A stretch of 64,000 nt of DNA from an uncultured Tenacibaculum sp. Its GTDB lineage: Bacteria > Bacteroidota > Bacteroidia > Flavobacteriales > Flavobacteriaceae. A model generated the notes under the pieces. That model was given only the letters and a program-made list of their open reading frames with translations, did no database searches and was not told the origin of the DNA. The stretch covers positions 1 to 64,000 of the forward strand of contig CANMWK010000005.1 in NCBI GenBank assembly GCA_947501615.1, written 5' to 3'. Position 1 is the stretch's first letter; every line of letters begins with the position of its first letter. The position numbers and the translations under genes are program-made. Shown here one piece after another: positions 27,675 through 36,134 of the stretch.

Positions 27675-28070
27675 AATTATAAATTTTACTGTTATTGGGA
27701 ATAAATAAATTACGTGTTTCAACATCGAAAGTACCTTTTTTTTAAAAAACCTCAAAATCTTTGAGTGAAAAATTTGGAAAAAAACCTTTGTTTATAGATT
27801 TTTGACCACTATTATTTGGTTTTTATCTCTTTTTTTGGACTCTTTTAATGAATATTTTTTTTATTTACTAAAAGATAATCATCGATTTTGAAATAAGAGA
27901 TTTGAGCTTAATGCTGTTTAAGTAATTTGAAATTAGTAACTGTTTGTGGATTTCAGGTTTAAAACGATTAACTACATGCTTAAGAAAATTAATTTTTTGG
28001 AAACATGTAAATTTCAAAACATAAAGTAAAGCTAATTCATAGTAATTTAATTGGCAGTAGAAATATATTA
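27675..28070. other. 396-bp divergent intergenic region
   Basis: It separates the TlpA-like gene (minus) from the SDR gene (plus) and must hold both promoters, but I find no convincing TTG / TAnnTTTG pair. The region is AT-rich with A- and T-runs and no long open frame. Confidence 0.5.
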
Positions 28071-28874
28071 ATGGATAAAGTAGTATTTATTACAGGAGCA
28101 TCTTCAGGAATAGGGAAATCTATAGGAGAATATTTGAAAAACAAAGGATATATTGTTTATGGAACTAGTAGAACACCAGAACGAATTAAAGATTCGGTTT
28201 TTCCTTTGGTAGCTCTTGATGTATTAAATTCGAGTACTATTTCTGTTGCAATAGAGGAAGTTATTGCTAAAGAAGGACGTGTAGATGTTTTAATTAACAA
28301 TGCAGGGAAAGGTATTATGGGAGCTATGGAAGATATTACTATCGAAGAAGTAGAAAATGGTTTTGATACAAATTTTCTAGGGCCAATTCGAGTAATGAAA
28401 GCTATTCTTCCTTACATGAGAAAGGAACAGAAAGGGTTAATTATAAATGTTACTTCTTTAGCGGGGTATTCTGGCTTGCCTTTTAGGAGTGTCTATTCTT
28501 CTAGCAAAGGAGCATTGGAATTATTAACAGAATCTGTAAGTATGGAAGTGAAAAACTTCGGGATTGATGTAGTTAGTGTTGCACCTGGAAGTTTCGCTAC
28601 CAATATTGCATCAGGAAGATATTACACTCCAGTGTCAGAGAATTCGGCGTACAAAGAAGCTTATAGTAAAAATTTAAAAGTGAGTGACGAATATGTAAAT
28701 CAAGGTTTAAATCCGTTAGTCATGGCTAAAGCAATTCATAAAATTATTGAAGCAAAAAAACCAAAGCTTCATTATAAAGTTGGTGCTTTTATGGAACGTA
28801 TCTCTGTGGTTTTAAAAAGAATTTTACCAGACAGAGTTTATGAAAAACTTATCATGAATCACTACAAATTATAG
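28071..28874 (+). CDS. short-chain dehydrogenase/reductase
   Basis: This 267-residue oxidoreductase belongs to the classical SDR superfamily. It has the cofactor motif TGASSGIG (residues 8-15), NNAG (about 83), and the catalytic Ser and Tyr-x-x-x-Lys (NVTSLAG at about 132, YSSSK at about 147-151). The Arg-rich segment after beta strand 2 (GTSRTPERIK) suggests NADP preference. The substrate cannot be told from sequence. It stands alone, divergent from the TlpA-like gene and convergent with the HAD gene. Confidence 0.9.
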   Translation: MDKVVFITGASSGIGKSIGEYLKNKGYIVYGTSRTPERIKDSVFPLVALDVLNSSTISVAIEEVIAKEGRVDVLINNAGKGIMGAMEDITIEEVENGFDTNFLGPIRVMKAILPYMRKEQKGLIINVTSLAGYSGLPFRSVYSSSKGALELLTESVSMEVKNFGIDVVSVAPGSFATNIASGRYYTPVSENSAYKEAYSKNLKVSDEYVNQGLNPLVMAKAIHKIIEAKKPKLHYKVGAFMERISVVLKRILPDRVYEKLIMNHYKL

Positions 28875-28910
28875 TATTTGTTTTAAGGATAGTTAAAACT
28901 ATTTTTCAGA

Positions 28911-29726
28911 CTATAGTTGTTTATTTTCTTTTAAATCGAGTAGTTGTTTTAAGATGACTTCCACTCCAAAATTTGTATTGCTTTTTGTAGAAAAATTAGC
29001 TGTTTCCTTAACTAGGGGATGTGCATTTTCCATAGCATAACTAAAATGAGCTTTTTTTAACATCTCTAAATCATTATTGTAATCACCAAAAGCTAGAGTT
29101 TCATCATAAGAGATTTTATATTCTTTTTGAATTAACGCTATAGCGTGCCCTTTATTCGCATCCATTTCAGAAATATCAACCCAATGATTTGCAGATAACT
29201 TTACTTTAAAGTTTTCTTCTAAATGTTTTAAATGTGGGTACAAAAACTGTTCAGTACTTACTTCATGATAAATAGCAATTTTGTATACAGGTTCGTCAAT
29301 TTCATTTACAGAATTTATAGTTCCAGAATTTTTATAAAATTCCTCAAGTAGTTCTAATAATACGGGATTAGTACTTGTAGTGTAGGCTTTATCTCTTGTG
29401 CAAAATACAGGGTGAGCATCAGGAAGATCGTTTAATAATTTGCTTATCATAAGTAAATTATCAGTTTTCATTGCCGTAGATAGTAATGTTTTTCCTTTTT
29501 CAATAGCTAAGCCTCCGTTTTCGGCAACAATAATAATATCATCTTTAATTTTAGCCAACTTATCTTTCATACTATAAAGAGGCCTTCCGCTAGCAGCAAC
29601 AAAAATGATGTTAAGCTTTTTTATTTTGTCAAATAAATCAAAAAATAATTCACTCACTTCGTGATTAGCATTTAAAAGTGTACCGTCTAAATCGGTAACA
29701 ATTAATTTAACATTAGATAAGTCCAT
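28911..29726 (-). CDS. Cof-type HAD hydrolase
   Basis: HAD phosphatases of the Cof subfamily (IIB cap) dephosphorylate sugar phosphates or cofactors. The 271-residue protein has motif I DLDGTLLN (residues 11-18), motif II AASGRP (about 43), motif III with Lys (about 193) and motif IV GDYNNDLEML (about 218-227). All catalytic Asp residues are present. The substrate is not predictable. It is convergent with the SDR gene. Confidence 0.9.
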   Translation of the reverse strand: MDLSNVKLIVTDLDGTLLNANHEVSELFFDLFDKIKKLNIIFVAASGRPLYSMKDKLAKIKDDIIIVAENGGLAIEKGKTLLSTAMKTDNLLMISKLLNDLPDAHPVFCTRDKAYTTSTNPVLLELLEEFYKNSGTINSVNEIDEPVYKIAIYHEVSTEQFLYPHLKHLEENFKVKLSANHWVDISEMDANKGHAIALIQKEYKISYDETLAFGDYNNDLEMLKKAHFSYAMENAHPLVKETANFSTKSNTNFGVEVILKQLLDLKENKQL

Positions 29727-29845
29727 AAAAAAAATTAAGCTTTAAAAATACATATTAACAGAAGTTGAACGTCAATTTTTATGTTAAGTAATTACTAACA
29801 TATAGTTTTAAATAGTAAATTGATATACTTAATTAAGCAAGTTTT

Positions 29846-29992
29846 ATGGTTTATGAGTATGTAATATTTATAGGATTGATAAGTATAGTTGTAGAACTAA
29901 TGGTTTTTAACAAGAAGAAATTAAATGCTGTAGATTTTGATAGTCATATGTTTGAGAACGATGATGATCAAGATATATTCGATTTTGATTAG
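29846..29992 (+). CDS. possible small membrane protein
   Basis: A 48-residue frame starts with ATG at 29846: a hydrophobic helix (about 5-20, YVIFIGLISIVVELMVF), then KKK and a strongly acidic tail (ENDDDQDIFDFD). This one-helix plus charged tail is common in real small membrane proteins, but there is no clear promoter and no recognised homologue. It lies in a 560-bp gap, the rest of which holds the small RNA candidate below. Confidence 0.35.
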   Translation: MVYEYVIFIGLISIVVELMVFNKKKLNAVDFDSHMFENDDDQDIFDFD

Positions 29993-30076
29993 TGCAAACT
30001 CGTTATACTATGTTTATAAAAGCGGATAGCGATTATTTTCTAACGTTTATTTTACATTACGAGCAAAATATTAGTA

Positions 30077-30084
30077 TAATTTTG
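30077..30084 (+). promoter_or_regulatory. candidate -7 box for a small RNA
   Basis: TAATTTTG fits TAnnTTTG exactly. There is no TTG at the normal distance upstream. The predicted start is about 30090. Confidence 0.4.
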
Positions 30085-30089
30085 CAGGG

Positions 30090-30163
30090 TAAGTAATTTG
30101 AATTAATGTTCCCCCATACCACAAACAAACAGCTAAGTATTTAGGTTGTTTGTTTTGTTTTTA
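30090..30163 (+). ncRNA. candidate small RNA of about 75 nt
   Basis: A promoter-like box (30077-30084) is followed at about 75 nt by a terminator-like hairpin (30122-30154, AAACAAAC paired with GTTTGTTT) with a T-rich tail. The interior contains the C-run GTTCCCCC and no open frame of note. The combination suggests a short non-coding transcript just before the transaldolase gene. It could also be only a leader or terminator region of the small gene upstream. No known family is recognised. Confidence 0.35.
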
Positions 30164-30247
30164 TATACTGCGTTTTCTTTTTTTAAGTATTTTAAATACT
30201 CTGGTAACTTTATTTAAAATAAAGGTTTTTAAAAAGGTTTAAAATTG

Positions 30248-30255
30248 TAGTTTTG
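30248..30255 (+). promoter_or_regulatory. candidate -7 box of the transaldolase gene
   Basis: TAGTTTTG fits TAnnTTTG and would start the transcript near 30262, about 25 nt before the ATG. A TTG partner is absent. Confidence 0.45.
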
Positions 30256-30286
30256 CACAAAACACAACTGTAAAAACAAAAGAACA

Positions 30287-30940
30287 ATGAAATTTTTTAT
30301 AGATACAGCAAACTTAGATCAAATCCGTGAAGCACAGGCTTTAGGTATCTTAGATGGAGTTACTACAAATCCTTCATTAATGGCTAAAGAAGGAATTACT
30401 GGTGAAGAAAATATCAAAAACCATTACAAAGCAATCTGTGAAATTGTAGATGGTGATGTTTCTGCTGAAGTAATTGCTACAGACTATGAAGGAATGGTAA
30501 AGGAAGGAGAAGCTTTAGCTGCTTTACATTCTCAAATTGTTGTAAAATTACCTATGATTGCTGATGGGGTTAAAGCGTGTAAGTATTTCTCTGATAAAGG
30601 AATTAAAACTAATGTAACATTAGTGTTCTCTGCAGGACAAGCTTTATTAGCCGCTAAGGCAGGTGCAACTTATGTGTCTCCTTTTATCGGACGTTTAGAT
30701 GATATTTCAACCGATGGTTTAAATTTAATCGCTGAAATTCGTCATATATATGATAATTACATGTTTGAAACGGAAATTTTAGCTGCTTCTGTGCGTCACA
30801 CAATGCATATTATTGATTGTGCTAAGATAGGTGCTGATGTTATGACTGGACCATTAAAAGCTATTGAAGGTTTATTGAAACATCCTTTAACTGATAGTGG
30901 TTTAGAAAAGTTCTTAGCAGATTATAAAAAAGGAAACTAA
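30287..30940 (+). CDS. transaldolase / fructose-6-phosphate aldolase family
   Basis: This 217-residue protein belongs to the short (FSA/TalC-like) transaldolases, which move a dihydroxyacetone unit in the non-oxidative pentose phosphate pathway. Motifs are [12 protein letters not shown] (start), [13 protein letters not shown] (about 24-36), VKLPM with the Schiff-base Lys (about 86) and [20 protein letters not shown] (about 108). Whether it acts as transaldolase or aldolase cannot be decided by eye. It is followed by a terminator. Confidence 0.93.
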   Translation: MKFFIDTANLDQIREAQALGILDGVTTNPSLMAKEGITGEENIKNHYKAICEIVDGDVSAEVIATDYEGMVKEGEALAALHSQIVVKLPMIADGVKACKYFSDKGIKTNVTLVFSAGQALLAAKAGATYVSPFIGRLDDISTDGLNLIAEIRHIYDNYMFETEILAASVRHTMHIIDCAKIGADVMTGPLKAIEGLLKHPLTDSGLEKFLADYKKGN

Positions 30941-30968
30941 ATAATAATTAGTATAAATTAGTAAGAAG

Positions 30969-30998
30969 TCCACACGATTTGTGTGGATTTTCTTTTTT
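30969..30998 (+). terminator. terminator of the transaldolase gene
   Basis: TCCACAC and GTGTGGA form the stem around GATTT, with a T-rich tail. The promoter of menD overlaps it. Confidence 0.8.
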
Positions 30999-31011
30999 AG
31001 TAATACTTTTG
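30979..31011 (+). promoter_or_regulatory. menD promoter, predicting a leaderless mRNA
   Basis: TTG (30979-30981) and TACTTTTG (31004-31011) are 22 nt apart, as in the Bacteroidota consensus. The ATG of menD begins at 31019, only 7 nt after the box, which is where transcription should start. The mRNA is therefore predicted to have little or no leader. Confidence 0.55.
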
Positions 31012-31018
31012 CAGACGA

Positions 31019-32677
31019 ATGTATCCAGAAAAACAACTTGCACAGTTAGTAATAAGAGCTTGTCAATTTTATAATGTTGATAAGGTTGTGATTTCACCAG
31101 GTTCAAGAAACGCACCATTAACTATTGGGTTTTCAAATGTAACCGAAATTGAAACCTATAGTATTGTGGACGAGCGTTGTGCAGCTTTTTTTGCTTTAGG
31201 AATTGCACAGCAAACACGTAAACCTGTAGCTATTGTTTGTACATCTGGATCTGCATTATTAAATTATTATCCCGCAATTGCTGAAGCTTATTATAGCCGA
31301 GTTCCTTTATTAGTAATTTCTGCTGATAGACCCAAACATCTTATAGATATTGGTGATGGACAAACGATTCGTCAAGAAAATGTTTTTAAGAATCATATCT
31401 TGTATTCAGCAAATCTTATTGAAGATGAAAAGAAATTAACGTTCAATATACATGAAGTTGAGTGCGCAATTTTTACAGCTATTTGTGATAGCGGACCAGT
31501 ACATATTAACGTTCCTTTTAATGAACCAATTTACAATACTGTTGATGTATTAGCTGATTTTAACTTCAACTCGAAATTAGAAAATGATGTAGAGAATCAA
31601 AATGAATTAGATACTAATATAGCAGATATTTGGAATACTTCAGAAAAGAAATTAATTTTAGTAGGGGTTCATTATCCAGATCAGAAACTTCAAGATGTAT
31701 TACGTTACTTTACAGAAGATACCTCAGTTCTAGTGTTTACAGAAACTACTTCAAATATAAATGACCCAAACTATATCAATTCAATAGATCAGTTGATTAG
31801 TAAGTTAGAGGAAGAAGAATTTGAACAATTAAAACCAGATCTGTTAATTACTTTAGGAGGTATGGTTATTTCTAAAAGAGTAAAACAGTTTTTAAGAAAA
31901 TACCAACCCAAGCATCACTGGCATGTTGATAAACTAGTGAAACTAGATACTTATTTCTGTTTAACGAAACATATAAAAGAAAGTCCAGCTGATTTTTTTG
32001 AAGTATTAAAAACTAAAATAACAATACATCAATCTAGCAGTTATCAAAAAAGATGGATTAAAGAGAAAAAGCAACGACAAATTGCACATCAGGCTTTTAT
32101 TAAAGAAGCTGAATATTCGGATTTTAGAGTTTTTAGAAATATTTTAGAAACATTACCTGATTTTTCTCAAGTTCAAGTTAGTAATAGTGCAGTTGTACGT
32201 TATATGCAATTGTATGATGTAAATCCTACTTTAGAAGTATTCTGCAACCGAGGTACAAGTGGTATCGATGGAAGTACTTCTACAGCTATTGGAGCTGCTG
32301 TAGGAGGAAAGAAGAATACAGTATTAATTACTGGAGACTTAAGTTTTTTTTATGATAGCAATGCGTTATGGAATAATTACATACCACCGAGTTTTAGGAT
32401 TATTGTAATTAATAATGCGGGAGGAGGAATTTTTAAAATTATACCAGGCCCCAAATCTACCAATGCATTACAGTTTTTTGAAACGCCGCATAATTTAACT
32501 GCTGAACATTTGGCTAAAATGTATGGTTTAGAGTATCAGAAAGCTTCATCGTTAGCAACTATAGAAGATAAGTTGGAAAGTTTTTATAACGAAAGTGAAC
32601 AGGCAAAAATTTTAGAGGTTTTTACACCTTCAAATCAAAATGATATAGTATTAAAAGAATATTTTAACAAATTATAA
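31019..32677 (+). CDS. menD: SEPHCHC synthase (menaquinone biosynthesis)
   Basis: MenD is a thiamine-diphosphate enzyme that joins 2-oxoglutarate and isochorismate in menaquinone synthesis. The 552-residue protein has the expected N-terminus (QLVIRACQFYNVDKVVISPGSRNAPL), the conserved active-site Glu region (DERCAAFFALG), CTSGSALLNY and the cofactor segment TGDLSFFYDSNALWNN (about 440) with NNAGGGIFKIIPG. The length is normal. The last base of the gene overlaps the ATG of the next gene (TAATG). Menaquinone is the usual respiratory quinone of this family, and menB lies 1.8 kb on. Confidence 0.95.
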   Translation: MYPEKQLAQLVIRACQFYNVDKVVISPGSRNAPLTIGFSNVTEIETYSIVDERCAAFFALGIAQQTRKPVAIVCTSGSALLNYYPAIAEAYYSRVPLLVISADRPKHLIDIGDGQTIRQENVFKNHILYSANLIEDEKKLTFNIHEVECAIFTAICDSGPVHINVPFNEPIYNTVDVLADFNFNSKLENDVENQNELDTNIADIWNTSEKKLILVGVHYPDQKLQDVLRYFTEDTSVLVFTETTSNINDPNYINSIDQLISKLEEEEFEQLKPDLLITLGGMVISKRVKQFLRKYQPKHHWHVDKLVKLDTYFCLTKHIKESPADFFEVLKTKITIHQSSSYQKRWIKEKKQRQIAHQAFIKEAEYSDFRVFRNILETLPDFSQVQVSNSAVVRYMQLYDVNPTLEVFCNRGTSGIDGSTSTAIGAAVGGKKNTVLITGDLSFFYDSNALWNNYIPPSFRIIVINNAGGGIFKIIPGPKSTNALQFFETPHNLTAEHLAKMYGLEYQKASSLATIEDKLESFYNESEQAKILEVFTPSNQNDIVLKEYFNKL

Positions 32678-33096
32678 TGGAATTACAAGAAGGAGATAAG
32701 GTAGCATTAGTTATTGGTGTTAGAACAGCACTTGGTTATAGTGTATTGATTAATGAGGCCTATGAGGGATTATTATATAATAACGAGGTTTTTTCTGATA
32801 TTGAAGAAGGAATGAAAACCTTTGGTTACATTAAAAAGATTAGAGAAGATGAAAAAATAGATGTCTCTCTAAGGCCTCAAGGTTTTAGGAATGTAATTGA
32901 TAATGATGTAGAAAAAGTGTACAATAAATTAGTAGAAAAAGGAGAGTTGTTACTCACAGATAAGAGTTCTCCTGAATCTATTAAGTTTCATATGCAGATG
33001 AGTAAAAAGGCGTTTAAAAAAGCTGTAGGAAACTTGTATAAACAAAGAAAAATTGAAATTCTTGAGGATAAAATAGTGCTAAAAAAGAAGCATTAA
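32677..33096 (+). CDS. short CvfB-like S1 / winged-helix RNA-binding protein
   Basis: The 139-residue protein has an S1-type RNA-binding domain (about 3-65, VALVIGVRTALGYSVLINEAYEGLLYNNEVF) and a small winged helix (about 85-139, LTDKSSPESIKFHMQMSKKAFKKAVGNLYKQRKI). Full CvfB proteins are about 280-300 residues and carry more S1 domains, so only the C-terminal half is present here. The start is fixed by the one-base overlap with menD (TAATG), which suggests translational coupling. Confidence 0.85.
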   Translation: MELQEGDKVALVIGVRTALGYSVLINEAYEGLLYNNEVFSDIEEGMKTFGYIKKIREDEKIDVSLRPQGFRNVIDNDVEKVYNKLVEKGELLLTDKSSPESIKFHMQMSKKAFKKAVGNLYKQRKIEILEDKIVLKKKH

Positions 33097-33100
33097 AATT

Positions 33101-33129
33101 AAAAAGGTGAGTATTTTACTCACCTTTTT
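33101..33129. terminator. bidirectional terminator between convergent genes
   Basis: The stem AAAAAGGTGAGTA / TACTCACCTTTTT has A/T runs on both sides, so it can serve both the gene ending at 33096 and the minus-strand gene ending at 33144. Confidence 0.8.
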
Positions 33130-33143
33130 AATTTTATAAACGA

Positions 33144-34403
33144 TTAATTATCGTCATTGTCTTCTTCGTTGTTTTCTTCCTCCTCTTCCTCGTTATCTAG
33201 AGGATCTTCCTCTATTGGAGTTTCTTTAGGTGCATTTTTCATTGCGTTTTCTATACGAATAATATTTTCGTAGAATGCTTCAGCGTTTGGGTCTGAAAGT
33301 TCCATTTTACCATAAGCTTCTTTGTAATAGAATAGAGCATCTTCATAGTTTTTTCCTGTCTCATGAAATTTTCCAACATAATATTCACCAAGATGCGATT
33401 CTGGATGCTTAATCATAACAAAATCACCAAGTACTCTAAGATAATCTCCATTCAATTTATCAATTACAATACCTTCAATAGCATAAATATCTTCAAAACG
33501 AACATTTAAATTTGTTCCATATAAATATTCAATATCTAAGTATTTTGTTTCAAGATATTTTATAGCCTCTAAAGGTTCTAAATCTTTAACTTTTTCTTCA
33601 AATTCTTGTTTTGATATTCTTGGGTAGAGTCCGAAAATATTACTAAAAGCATCAGGTAAGGCCTTTACAAGTGCTGTAGGTTTATTGGCTTCATCTTTAA
33701 AATCGTTAAAAGCAATATGTAGCTTTTCTGTTTCCAAAGATTCTAATCCTGTTTTTAACTTTTCATGTAAATCTTTTCGTTCTTTTTTCTCATAAGGATT
33801 AGAACTTACATATAAGTAAAACTGATTGTCAATTTCATCCAGACGTTTTAAATCAAAAGTACTGATTAAACGTAATGTTTGATCTGAAAGTTTAGGAGAT
33901 ATAGATACATAAGCATTAAAAATTGGATCTTTTTCCTTTAAAAAATGCAATAGAAAATTACCTGCATCCCTATCACCAACAATAGTTAAGTATGGAGAAG
34001 TTCTATAATTTGCTTCAAGATAAGGGATCAATTCTTTTTTGATATAATTGTAGAACTTTTTCCCTGTAGATGTTAAATTACCACTCTTAGTCACTACAGA
34101 TACATCTTTGTTTTTCCTAGAATCAACATCCAAACCAACAACAATTTGTTTTGGAGTTAAATCTGCATTGGCATAAATTTTAGAATTACCAACGTAAATA
34201 TCAAAAAGATAGTCATCATCTAAAACGATAGCAATAGGGTATTTTCGAATTGTATCAAGATTATGTTCTTTAGGAACATATAGTTTAATGTTTCGGTCTC
34301 TATTAAACTCAACAGAATTTACTTTTTTGGTAGTAATTCCTTGTGAAAAAACGGTTAAGTTTATAAGTAAGATGGTTAATAAGAGTAAATTTTTAATCGA
34401 CAT
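33144..34403 (-). CDS. secreted esterase-like protein lacking the nucleophile Ser
   Basis: This 419-residue protein has a signal peptide (1-20) and an alpha/beta-hydrolase (esterase D-like) fold up to about residue 260, with IAIVLDDDYLFD (about 57-68) and LIPYLEANYRTSPYLTIVG. At the nucleophile elbow, where esterases have Gly-x-Ser-x-Gly, it has GDRDAG (143-148), so the catalytic Ser is missing. A helical TPR-like region follows (about 300-390, KFHETGKNYEDALFYYKEAYGK), then an acidic tail of Asp and Glu. It is probably not an active esterase and may bind a partner. It is divergent from menB. Confidence 0.8.
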   Translation of the reverse strand: MSIKNLLLLTILLINLTVFSQGITTKKVNSVEFNRDRNIKLYVPKEHNLDTIRKYPIAIVLDDDYLFDIYVGNSKIYANADLTPKQIVVGLDVDSRKNKDVSVVTKSGNLTSTGKKFYNYIKKELIPYLEANYRTSPYLTIVGDRDAGNFLLHFLKEKDPIFNAYVSISPKLSDQTLRLISTFDLKRLDEIDNQFYLYVSSNPYEKKERKDLHEKLKTGLESLETEKLHIAFNDFKDEANKPTALVKALPDAFSNIFGLYPRISKQEFEEKVKDLEPLEAIKYLETKYLDIEYLYGTNLNVRFEDIYAIEGIVIDKLNGDYLRVLGDFVMIKHPESHLGEYYVGKFHETGKNYEDALFYYKEAYGKMELSDPNAEAFYENIIRIENAMKNAPKETPIEEDPLDNEEEEEENNEEDNDDN

Positions 34404-34450
34404 ATTTTCTGTTTCTTATTTAGTACTGAAATACTAAGCTATAATTATAG

Positions 34451-34458
34451 TATTTTTG
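34451..34458 (+). promoter_or_regulatory. candidate -7 box of menB
   Basis: TATTTTTG fits TAnnTTTG. The leader would be about 25 nt. No well-placed TTG is visible. Confidence 0.4.
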
Positions 34459-34489
34459 CTTTCCTAAATAACGAATTTTTTTTCAAATT

Positions 34490-35329
34490 ATGATGCACAT
34501 CGACTGGAAAACTGCAAAAGAATATACAGATATAACGTATAAGAAACATAATGGTGTGGCTAGAATAGCTTTTAACAGGCCTAATGTTAGAAATGCATTT
34601 CGACCACATACTACAAGTGAACTATTAGATGCTTTTAGAGATGCACATGAAGATACCTCAATAGGTGTTGTTCTTTTGTCTGCTGAAGGGCCTTCAACAA
34701 AAGATGGTATTTGGAGTTTTTGTTCTGGAGGAGATCAAAAAGCAAGAGGACATCAAGGGTACGTAGGGCAAGATGGATATCATCGTTTAAATATTCTTGA
34801 AGTACAACGATTAATTCGTTTTATGCCAAAAGCAGTAATCGCAGTTGTGCCAGGTTGGGCAGTAGGAGGAGGGCATAGCCTTCATGTAACTTGTGATTTA
34901 ACTTTAGCGAGTAAAGAACATGCTATTTTTAAGCAAACAGATGCTGATGTAACTTCTTTTGATGGAGGGTATGGATCTGCGTATTTAGCAAAAATGGTGG
35001 GACAAAAAAAAGCAAGAGAAATTTTCTTTTTAGGAAGAAATTATTCTGCTCAAGAAGCCTATGAAATGGGGATGGTAAATGCAGTTATTCCTCATGATGA
35101 ATTAGAAACTACGGCTTATGAATGGGCTCAAGAAATTTTAGCAAAATCACCTACATCAATAAAAATGTTAAAGTTTGCAATGAATTTAACTGATGATGGA
35201 ATGGTAGGACAGCAGGTTTTTGCTGGGGAAGCAACGCGTTTGGCTTATATGACAGATGAAGCCAAGGAAGGTAGAGATGCTTTTCTAGAGAAAAGACAGC
35301 CTAATTTTGATAAAAAATGGATTCCTTAA
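34490..35329 (+). CDS. menB: 1,4-dihydroxy-2-naphthoyl-CoA synthase
   Basis: MenB closes the second ring of naphthoquinone from o-succinylbenzoyl-CoA, a later step of the same pathway as menD. The 279 residues have the crotonase-fold motifs: RPNVRNAFRPHTTSELL (about 30-46), FCSGGDQKARG (about 78), VVPGWAVGGGHSLHVTCDLTLAS (about 120-142) and the MenB-specific SFDGGYGSAYLAKMVGQKKAREIFFLGR. The start is ATGATG; either codon may be used. menE, menA and others are not in the window. Confidence 0.96.
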   Translation: MMHIDWKTAKEYTDITYKKHNGVARIAFNRPNVRNAFRPHTTSELLDAFRDAHEDTSIGVVLLSAEGPSTKDGIWSFCSGGDQKARGHQGYVGQDGYHRLNILEVQRLIRFMPKAVIAVVPGWAVGGGHSLHVTCDLTLASKEHAIFKQTDADVTSFDGGYGSAYLAKMVGQKKAREIFFLGRNYSAQEAYEMGMVNAVIPHDELETTAYEWAQEILAKSPTSIKMLKFAMNLTDDGMVGQQVFAGEATRLAYMTDEAKEGRDAFLEKRQPNFDKKWIP

Positions 35330-35360
35330 AGAGTAAAAGTTTTTAAGTAAAATACAATTC

Positions 35361-35399
35361 ATCCTGTTTTCCCTACAATTCGGTAAACAGGATTTTTTA
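35361..35399 (+). terminator. terminator of menB
   Basis: The stem ATCCTGTTT / AAACAGGAT with a T-run lies 31 nt after the stop. Confidence 0.75.
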
Positions 35400-35445
35400 T
35401 GTATTCCTTTCTCGTTTAGTTTTGATGTAAATTAAAAATATAATA

Positions 35446-36102
35446 ATGGAAGAAACAATTAAGATTTTTATTTATATACATGCTTTTTTTGGTGGATTAG
35501 GTTTGATAACTGGTTTAGGAAGTGTTCTTGTACAAAAAGGAAATTCAGTACATAAAAAGTTAGGTAAAATCTTTTCAATTAGTATGATAAGTAGTTGTTT
35601 GATTTCTATGCCAATTTCTTGGCTTCCTAATCATGAAAACGTATTTCTTTTTCTTATTGGATTGTTTACAGTGTATTTAGTTGTTTCTGGTAATCAGATG
35701 CTAACGTTTAAACATAAAGCAAAACATAAAGCAGGTGTTTTAGATAAAATTGTGTCTGGTTTCATGTTCGTAATATCTTTAGGAATGGTGTTGTTTGGAG
35801 GTTATGGATGGTTAACTATTGGTGGTGGATATCTATTATTTATTTTCTTTGGTTTTTTTGGAGTAATGTTGTCACTAAGTGATTTTATGTTTTATAAGAA
35901 GTTTAATCAATCAAGAAATAGAGGTTGGCTATCTAATCATGTAAGTAAAATGGTTGGGGCTTTTATTGCTTCTGTAACAGCTTTTATAGTTGCTGGAATG
36001 GGGTTAGGAAGTGTGATTTCATGGATAATACCTACCGTAATAGGATCATTTTATATTGCATATTGGAAAAGGAAATTAAAAATTGTAGAAAAAAGCAAAT
36101 AG
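35446..36102 (+). CDS. multi-spanning membrane protein, unknown
   Basis: The 218 residues contain about six hydrophobic helices (near 7-30, 45-62, 66-84, 105-125, 128-150, 170-200) and the conserved-looking His-rich segment HKAKHKAGVLDK (about 89-100) between helices. The pattern is like DUF2306-type membrane proteins, but I would not name it with confidence. It is preceded by a terminator and followed by purU after 32 nt, so it may share a transcript with purU. Confidence 0.8.
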   Translation: MEETIKIFIYIHAFFGGLGLITGLGSVLVQKGNSVHKKLGKIFSISMISSCLISMPISWLPNHENVFLFLIGLFTVYLVVSGNQMLTFKHKAKHKAGVLDKIVSGFMFVISLGMVLFGGYGWLTIGGGYLLFIFFGFFGVMLSLSDFMFYKKFNQSRNRGWLSNHVSKMVGAFIASVTAFIVAGMGLGSVISWIIPTVIGSFYIAYWKRKLKIVEKSK

Positions 36103-36134
36103 AAATTGATAATTTTGAGGAATAATTATTTCCT

